DNA from: Novosphingobium decolorationis
GTDB lineage: Bacteria; Pseudomonadota; Alphaproteobacteria; Sphingomonadales; Sphingomonadaceae
Assembly (NCBI RefSeq): GCF_018417475.1
Contig: NZ_CP054856.1
Span: forward strand, 2,573,001-2,637,000
DNA: 64,000 bases
Reading direction: 5' to 3'
Each line of letters starts with the position of its first letter. The first letter of the stretch is position 1. The position numbers were made by a program, and so were the translations under genes. Below are positions 58,570 through 64,000 of this stretch, piece by piece. Below the pieces are notes generated by a model. The model saw nothing but the letters and a program-made list of their open reading frames with translations. It ran no database searches and was not told where the DNA came from.

Positions 58570-60117
58570 TTGGCCGAGCGCGGCCTGCCCGTGGAGCGCT
58601 CCATTCGATGCCTGCTTTCGATCCTCACGTTGCCCGGATCTGACCGGCTACTAACTCCGCGCCATCTGGCCGCGCTGGCCCAGTGCCCGCGTCGGCTCTG
58701 GCTGGAGGTCCATCACCCCGAGTTGGCGCGAGCCACGCCCCACTTCGAGAGCGCGCCCTTCGACATTCACGAACTTGCCCGCGAGCAGGAAGGCGCCGGC
58801 ACGCGCCTTGGCCCGCACCACAGCCACGAAACGGCGCTGCGACGTACCCGCCAGATCCTGGCCGCTGGGCATCCGGGTCCTATCTTCGAGGCCCGCTTCG
58901 ACCACGAAGGCTTCGTAGCCGATGCGGACCTGCTCATCCGCGATCCCCTGGCGCCGGGGCGCTGGCGGCTCCATGCCGTCCACAGGACCACCAAGCCCAA
59001 GCCTCAGCATGTCGCCAGGCTGGCGGCCCAGATGTGGATCGTCGAGCAGTGCGGGTTGCCGATCTCGCGCGCCCGGATCCGCCATATCGCCCCCGACTTC
59101 GTGCTCGACACGCCGGGGGAGTATCGTGGCCTCTTCGCCGACACCGACGTCACCGCCTCCGCGCGCGCGCAGCAATCCGACATGGCCGATCTGCTCGGCG
59201 AAGCCCGCCGGATCGTCGCGGGACTCGAACCGGACTGCCCGACCGGCCCGCATTGCCGCAAGCCTGCGCCCTGCCCCTTCGCCGCGCATTGCCAGGCGCT
59301 GGAGGACGCGCCGGAATGGCCGGTCACGCTGCTTCCGGACGGAGGCGGGCGCAAGTGGGCCCGCAAGGGCGTGTGCGACCTTCTGGAACTTGACGCCGCG
59401 ACCATGGCCAAGCCACGTGAGGCCCGCATCGTGGCGGCCACCCAGAGCGGCACACCGTTTCATGACGCCCAGGGCGCGCGCCGCGCCATGGCCTCCTGGA
59501 GCTGGCCACGCGCCTGGCTCGATTTCGAGACGATTGCCGCCTCGGTACCGCTCTGGGCGGGCACCCGGCCCTACCAGCAGGTTCCCTTCCAGTTCTCGCT
59601 TCACCTCGAGCAGGCCGATGGCACGATGACCCACCATCAATACCTGTGCGTCGATGGCAGCGACCCGCGACCGGGCTGCGCCGAGGCGCTGGCGCGCACG
59701 ATCCCACCCAACGCGACCATCATTGCCTACAACGCCGGGTTCGAGCGCGCGATCCTGCGCGCGCTGGCACGCCAGGTCCCTGCCTTCGAAGCCCCCCTGA
59801 TGGCGCTTGCCGAACGCACGGTCGACCTGCTCCCCGTCACCCGCAACCACTGGTACCACCGCGACCAGCGTGGCTCTTGGTCGATCAAGGCGGTGCTGCC
59901 CACGATTGCCCCGGAACTCGCTTACACGCAGCTTGCCGTTCAGGACGGCGCGATGGCCCAGGACAGCTTTCTGGAAGCCAGTTCGCCCACCACCTCGCCC
60001 GAGCGCCGCCGCGCGCTGGAAGAGGCATTGCGGGCCTATTGCACCCGCGACACCTGGGCGATGGTGATCCTGGCCAGACGACTTGCCGCTCCACAGGAAG
60101 GGAACGCGAACGATTAA
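58570..60117 (+). CDS. DUF2779-type protein: Cas4-like N-terminus with DEDD-type exonuclease-like C-terminus
   Basis: The N-terminal part resembles RecB/Cas4-type domains: LTPRHLAALAQCPRRLWLE, and a Cys cluster CPTGPHCRKPAPCPFAAHC like that of iron-sulphur nucleases. The PD-(D/E)xK core is recognisable (FVADADLLIRD), but the usual E-x-K is replaced by AVHRTTKPK, so it may lack activity. The C-terminal half has WLDFETIAASVPLWAG, PYQQVPFQFSLHLE, IIAYNAGFERAILRAL and YCTRDTWAMVILARRL, a pattern of DEDD exonucleases and of DUF2779. The frame starts at a TTG 14 bp after the tRNA; a later start near LLSILTLPG is possible. Function is unknown. Confidence 0.65.
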   Translation: MAERGLPVERSIRCLLSILTLPGSDRLLTPRHLAALAQCPRRLWLEVHHPELARATPHFESAPFDIHELAREQEGAGTRLGPHHSHETALRRTRQILAAGHPGPIFEARFDHEGFVADADLLIRDPLAPGRWRLHAVHRTTKPKPQHVARLAAQMWIVEQCGLPISRARIRHIAPDFVLDTPGEYRGLFADTDVTASARAQQSDMADLLGEARRIVAGLEPDCPTGPHCRKPAPCPFAAHCQALEDAPEWPVTLLPDGGGRKWARKGVCDLLELDAATMAKPREARIVAATQSGTPFHDAQGARRAMASWSWPRAWLDFETIAASVPLWAGTRPYQQVPFQFSLHLEQADGTMTHHQYLCVDGSDPRPGCAEALARTIPPNATIIAYNAGFERAILRALARQVPAFEAPLMALAERTVDLLPVTRNHWYHRDQRGSWSIKAVLPTIAPELAYTQLAVQDGAMAQDSFLEASSPTTSPERRRALEEALRAYCTRDTWAMVILARRLAAPQEGNAND

Positions 60118-60282
60118 GGGCCGCCTCGGCTTGCGAAGGTTGGGACCATACCTGATCCCGCCATGATCCCCGCGCATTGCCAGCGCCCACACCATCGGTA
60201 GAGTGGCTCCGGAATGGGCGCGCCGTTCCATCCGCACCGCGAGGCGCGCGCGTCCGAAAACACAGGGGGCCCTGCCGATCTC

Positions 60283-61626
60283 ATGACCATACAGCACGTT
60301 CTTTCGGCACGCGGCCACGCGTCCCCGCACCCACGTACATCTGCAATGGCGCGTGCATGGGGCGTTGCCGCTGGCCTCGCAGCCCTTGCGCTGGCACCCC
60401 TGCCCGCCGAGGCGCAGGACTATGACATTGAGGCCAGCCGCCTCCTCGCCAGCCCCAGGTTCGAGGCCGCCAGGCAATCGCTCGCGGCCGACTACGACAC
60501 CATTGTCGCCGATCTCATCACCCTGACCGAGATCGAGGCGCCCCCGTTCAAGGAGGCCAGGCGCGCCGCCGCCTACGCGCAGATGCTGAAGGCCGCCGGG
60601 CTCGAGAACGTCCAGACCGATGCCCAAGGCAATGTCATGGGCCTGCGCAAAGGATCGGGTGGTGGCCCGCTGATCGCGGTCGCCGCACACCTCGACACGG
60701 TTTTCCCAGAGGGTACCGACGTCACCGTAAAGCGCGAGGGCAATCGCCTGGCGGCCCCCGGCATCGGCGATGACACCAGCAGCCTGCCGGTGCTCCTCGC
60801 CTTCATCCGTGCCATGGACAAGGCCGGATACACGACCAGGGCCGATATCCTGTTCCTGGGCGATGTGGGCGAAGAGGGCCCGGGCAACCTTCGCGGCATG
60901 CGCCATCTCTTCAACGAAGGCCCCTACGCAGGCAAGATCGATGCCTTCATCTCCTTTGAGCCGGGCAAGGCCGGGCGCATTACCCATGGCGGCATCGGCT
61001 CCAGGCGCTACACGGTGACTTTCAAGGGGCCCGGTGGGCACAGCTACGGCGCCTTTGGCCTGGTCAACCCGGCCTACGCGATGAGCGATGCGATCACCCA
61101 GTTCGCCAGGATGCAGGTGCCCGCCTCGCCGAAGACGACCTACAGCGTGGGGATCGTCGAGGGCGGCACCTCGGTCAACTCGATCCCCTTCGCAACGACG
61201 ATGACTGTCGACATGCGCTCGGAGAGCGCCGAGGAACTGGCAAAGGAGGAAGCCGCCTTCCTCGCCATCCTGCCCGGCGCCGCCGCGCGCGAGAACGCCG
61301 CGCGCTCGACCAAACAGGGCGAGATCACCTATGAGACAACGCTCATCGGCGATCGCCCGGTCGGCCTCACCGCGCGCTCCGCGCCGATCGTCGAATATGC
61401 GCGCGCCAGCAGCGAGGCGATGGGCTTCCAAGTCCACTACGGCAGCAGTTCGACCGACAGCAACCTCCCGATGAGCCTGGGCATTCCCGCCGTCACGCTG
61501 GGCTCGGGCTTCACCACGCACCGCGCGCACTCGCTCGATGAGTACCTCGAACTCGACCGCGAGAACGACCTTGCCAGCATGAGCGCCGGGCTCGCCACGC
61601 TGCTGCTCCTCGCCAAGGCAGACTAG
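60283..61626 (+). CDS. Secreted M20-family metallopeptidase
   Basis: A signal peptide (MARAWGVAAGLAALALAPLP, cleavage after AEA) precedes an M20 peptidase: LIAVAAHLDTVFPEGTDV (HxD), APGIGDDTSSLPVLL, LGDVGEEGPGNLRGMRHLF (EE), then GPGGHSYGAFGLVNPAYA and a late SSTDSNLPMSLGIPAVTLG. It resembles peptidase T or carboxypeptidase relatives. Either the ATG at 60283 or that at 60346 could be the start; the second lies right at the signal peptide. It would trim peptides in the periplasm. Confidence 0.82.
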   Translation: MTIQHVLSARGHASPHPRTSAMARAWGVAAGLAALALAPLPAEAQDYDIEASRLLASPRFEAARQSLAADYDTIVADLITLTEIEAPPFKEARRAAAYAQMLKAAGLENVQTDAQGNVMGLRKGSGGGPLIAVAAHLDTVFPEGTDVTVKREGNRLAAPGIGDDTSSLPVLLAFIRAMDKAGYTTRADILFLGDVGEEGPGNLRGMRHLFNEGPYAGKIDAFISFEPGKAGRITHGGIGSRRYTVTFKGPGGHSYGAFGLVNPAYAMSDAITQFARMQVPASPKTTYSVGIVEGGTSVNSIPFATTMTVDMRSESAEELAKEEAAFLAILPGAAARENAARSTKQGEITYETTLIGDRPVGLTARSAPIVEYARASSEAMGFQVHYGSSSTDSNLPMSLGIPAVTLGSGFTTHRAHSLDEYLELDRENDLASMSAGLATLLLLAKAD

Positions 61627-61669
61627 ATCCCAGGACACCCGGCGCCACGAAGCACAAAAGGGGCGATTC

Positions 61670-62017
61670 ATGAAACTGATCCGCACGCTGGCTCTGTTCA
61701 CCGCGAGTACGGCCCGGACCACGACAGCCCCGAACACGCCCGCCCTGGCCCAGGACCGGCCGACCTGCCAGGACAGCGAATGGGCGGGCCGATCTCGACG
61801 CGCGGTTCGCCCATAACCGGAGCGTGCTGGCGCTCGTCGACGCCACCAGGCTCGCCGCCTGGCGCCTGCGCCGGGCCCAGGCCACGGGCCGGACGGACGA
61901 GGCAATACTCGCCCCCATCGCACAGCGCCTGCTGACCTCGACGCCGCGCTGGGCCCGGTGACCCCGGCCGAGCTCACCGCCTACCTTCAGGGTGCGCCCG
62001 CTCTCCCCGAGAGCTGA
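61670..62017 (+). pseudogene. Decayed small secreted protein
   Basis: A start MKLIRTLALFTASTARTTTA looks like a signal peptide, but the frame stops at 61816. Two later stretches continue the same protein in shifted frames: ADLDARFAHNRSVLALVDAT to LLTSTP, then LDAALGPVTPAELTAYLQGA ending in PES at 62017. At least two frameshifts are needed to join them. A ribosome-like AAAAGGGG precedes the ATG. No family is recognised. Sequencing error could explain one shift but hardly both. Confidence 0.5.
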
Positions 62018-62652
62018 GGTCGCCCCTCCCGCCATGGCGTGTGCAAGGCTCGGCGCATAGCCAGAGGACGCTCCTGGTCGGCTTCAAGGTGCTCTGATCC
62101 CCCCTCGGATGGGCGGGACCGCAATTTCGGGCCTCGTCTCTGACGCCCCCGCTCGCTCGGGAGGACCTGGCAACGAAGGGTTCGTACGACGCACCAGTTC
62201 TTGGAGAAAAAGGCAACTTCATTACATTTTTATGGCAATTTTGTTCGCATCACTACGCCCACGAAAAACCTAGAGGACATCCTGCAGATCAGTTGACAGA
62301 CGCAATCGAACTTGAAAGAGCAACGAGAGCCGCTCCCCCGCAAATATTGCGTCGCACAATGCAGCCTTCTTGCACCCGATCACATTGTTGCAGTTTGTTT
62401 CTGCAATACCGATATCTTGTTGGAGTAATTCGGCCAAAGGATACATTTTTTATTTAAAACCAAAGCGTTGCATGATTGCAACGCCTCACAAATATATTGC
62501 TTCAACGTTTCCAAAAGCATTGAACGTCCTTTCCCTGCCCGCCAACAGGCAGCGCTCATGGCTTTCGCGTCTGCCGATCGCGGAGCCCTGCAACCGAGCC
62601 GGATCCCCCAGCGCCCCCACGCTGTCCGGTTCCAAGGGACAAGGACAACTAC
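62018..62652. promoter_or_regulatory. AT-rich leader and regulatory region before the second TonB receptor
   Basis: This 635-bp region, much more AT-rich than its surroundings between about 62,210 and 62,520, has no credible gene. It contains a perfect inverted repeat GCGTTGCA-TGAT-TGCAACGC at 62465-62484, a plausible operator. The direct association with the receptor gene at 62653 suggests control of that gene. Confidence 0.5.
62465..62484. promoter_or_regulatory. Perfect 8-bp inverted repeat, putative operator
   Basis: GCGTTGCATGATTGCAACGC has two perfect 8-bp arms and a 4-bp spacer. It lies 169 bp before the GTG start of the TonB receptor, in an AT-rich context. TTGCA/TGCAA half-sites occur in LacI-type operators, so a LacI-family regulator is one possibility. 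Confidence 0.45.
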
Positions 62653-64000
62653 GTGACACCCACTTTCCGGAAGGCCGCGCTGCGCGGCGCCACCAGCCTG
62701 ACCGCTTTCGCCCTGCTGTGCGGCACCGCCCAGGCCCAGGACGCCACCGCTCCGGCTCCGGCCGCCAGCGAAGGCGCCGACGATGTCATCATCGTCACCG
62801 GCTCGATCACCCGCAACCCGGCGGCCGCCACGGCCTCGCCGGTCGTCTCGATCACCTCGGACGATCTTGAGAAGCGCGGCATCAAGACTGTCGCCGACAC
62901 GCTGCAGACGCTGACCGCCAACAACGCGGGCACGATCCCCGCCAGCTGGTCGGGCAACGGCTTCACCACGGGCGCCACCGCCCCGTCGCTGCGCGGCTTC
63001 AACAACGCCTACACGCTGACGCTGTTCGACGGCATGCGCACCGCCTACTACCCGCTTGCGGACGACGGCCAGCGCAACATCGTCGACATCAACTCGATGC
63101 CCGGTTCGATTGTCGACCGCGTCGACACCCTGCTCGACGGCGCCTCGGCGACCTACGGCTCGGACGCGATCGCGGGCGTGGTCAACGTCATCTCCAAGCG
63201 CCAGATCCAGGGCCTGCACCTCGATGCCTCGATGGGCGTCTCGCAGCGCGGCGACGGTGACGAGCAGCGCATCAACGGCACGTATGGCTACGGCGATCTC
63301 GACGACCAGGGCTTCAACATCTACGCGAACTTCGAATACCAGAAGAACGCCGCGATGGATCTCTCGGCCCGCAAGGGTCCGTGGAGCACGGCCGACCAGT
63401 CCTCGATCTGCGGCGGCCCGACCGACGGCTGCCTGACCAACAACGTGCGCAACGGCATCCAGGCCGACGGCGGCTACGGCGGCATCCAGTCGACCATCGT
63501 GCCCTTCGTCCAGCCTTTCACGCAGGACGCCACGGGCGCCTACGTCGCGCAAGGCGATTACCAGATGCTCAACCCGAGCGCAGGCTGCGGCCGCCTGAAC
63601 GCGCTCACGCTGACGCCGGAGCAGCAGCAGAACGCCACCGTTGTCGGCACCCCCTCGGTGGTCTGCCAGCAGGACCTCACCAACGACTACGAAGCCTACA
63701 CCGCGCGCACCAAGCGTATCGGTGGCACGCTGCGCGGCACGGTGCGCCTGAACGACCTCACCGAGGCGTTCCTGATGTTCAACTACTACAACGTGACCAC
63801 CGCGAACCGCATGGCCCCCTCGGGCTGGACCGGCCGCACCGCGGCGGGTGGCGATCGCGTCACGATCAGCCAGATCTACCTGCCCGCCTATGTCTGCGCG
63901 AACGGCGTGGGCACGCTGTCGGGCGAGGCCAACAACATCCTGAGCGGCACGGGCTGCGATGCCAGCAACGGCACGCTCAACCCGAACAACCCGTTTGCCG
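62653..64000 (+). CDS. TonB-dependent receptor, N-terminal part (runs off the window)
   Basis: The GTG at 62653 gives a signal peptide (ATSLTAFALLCGTAQA, then QD). A TonB box/plug follows: DDVIIVTGSITRNPAAATAS, DDLEKRGIKTVADTLQTLT, TLFDGMRTAYYPLADDGQRN, and SATYGSDAIAGVVNVISKRQ. The barrel is still open at 64000, 449 codons in. The receptor type with a short Asp/Ser-rich plug is common in sphingomonads. The substrate cannot be told from this part, and no partner genes are visible. Confidence 0.85.
   Translation, partial: MTPTFRKAALRGATSLTAFALLCGTAQAQDATAPAPAASEGADDVIIVTGSITRNPAAATASPVVSITSDDLEKRGIKTVADTLQTLTANNAGTIPASWSGNGFTTGATAPSLRGFNNAYTLTLFDGMRTAYYPLADDGQRNIVDINSMPGSIVDRVDTLLDGASATYGSDAIAGVVNVISKRQIQGLHLDASMGVSQRGDGDEQRINGTYGYGDLDDQGFNIYANFEYQKNAAMDLSARKGPWSTADQSSICGGPTDGCLTNNVRNGIQADGGYGGIQSTIVPFVQPFTQDATGAYVAQGDYQMLNPSAGCGRLNALTLTPEQQQNATVVGTPSVVCQQDLTNDYEAYTARTKRIGGTLRGTVRLNDLTEAFLMFNYYNVTTANRMAPSGWTGRTAAGGDRVTISQIYLPAYVCANGVGTLSGEANNILSGTGCDASNGTLNPNNPFA

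Noticed and set aside
58651..61977. A 1,108-codon open frame on the minus strand
   Set aside because: It spans the DUF2779 and M20 peptidase genes in antisense, is Arg/Gly/Ala-rich without domain motifs, and is a by-product of high GC in the codon third position.

Overview
The window looks like the chromosome of a GC-rich alphaproteobacterium, most likely a sphingomonad (Novosphingobium or Sphingobium type). This rests on two large TonB-dependent receptors, the rpe-heparinase-purH neighbourhood, DUF2141 and DUF2779 proteins, a POT transporter next to secreted amidohydrolases, and a non-mevalonate dxs gene. Names come from reading protein motifs; no database search was possible.

Layout. (1) 1 to about 11,080 is a decayed accessory island. 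It holds a large serine recombinase pseudogene, split by a composite insertion and carrying an in-frame stop, plus a small putative DNA-binding gene. A nest of insertion sequences follows (IS701-type, IS5-type, IS110-type), then a C5-cytosine methyltransferase with a divergent Vsr endonuclease. A tandem TTGGGGGTATG repeat lies at its edge. (2) 11,087-18,931 is a purine-nucleoside uptake and salvage locus: a frameshifted LysR regulator divergent from TonB receptor, nucleoside hydrolase, AzgA-type permease and adenosine deaminase. (3) 19,165-28,153 carries a two-subunit biotin-dependent acyl-CoA carboxylase (methylcrotonyl-CoA type) with a DUF3088 gene between the subunits, a 5-oxoprolinase and an M20 amidohydrolase. 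(4) 28,201-35,513 looks like a polar-lipid or envelope-glycan locus: flippase, cytidylyltransferase-like protein, HIT protein, CDP-alcohol phosphatidyltransferase, lipid kinase, a nucleotidyltransferase-like protein and a MobA-like nucleotidyltransferase. (5) 35,752-39,168 has DUF2141, rpe and a heparinase II/III protein. (6) 39,477-46,930 is a second accessory stretch: a PAS-GGDEF-EAL regulator split by an IS, then a DUF3800 gene with an upstream HEPN-type gene that is also split by an IS. (7) 47,575-64,000 is core-like: purH, small membrane proteins, a Zur-like regulator, dxs, an SDR, two amidohydrolases with a POT peptide transporter, ihfB, tRNA-Leu, a DUF2779 nuclease-like protein, an M20 peptidase, a decayed small secreted-protein gene, and the start of a second TonB receptor.

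Four copies of one IS630-type element are present. In three independent places, removing 1,165 bp (TACCAAGG ends included) plus one 3-bp direct repeat (TAA, TCA, TAA) restores an interrupted gene exactly in frame. This element therefore duplicates 3 bp of TNA form, not the 2-bp TA usual for IS630. Two copies in inverted orientation, enclosing an IS3 fragment, appear to have moved as one unit into the recombinase gene.

Intergenic gaps outside the islands carry a modular palindrome family (alpha, beta and gamma units in fixed order). The strongest candidates for something new are the HEPN-DUF3800 gene pair, the lipid-type cluster, the 3-bp duplications of the IS630-type element, and the modular palindromes.
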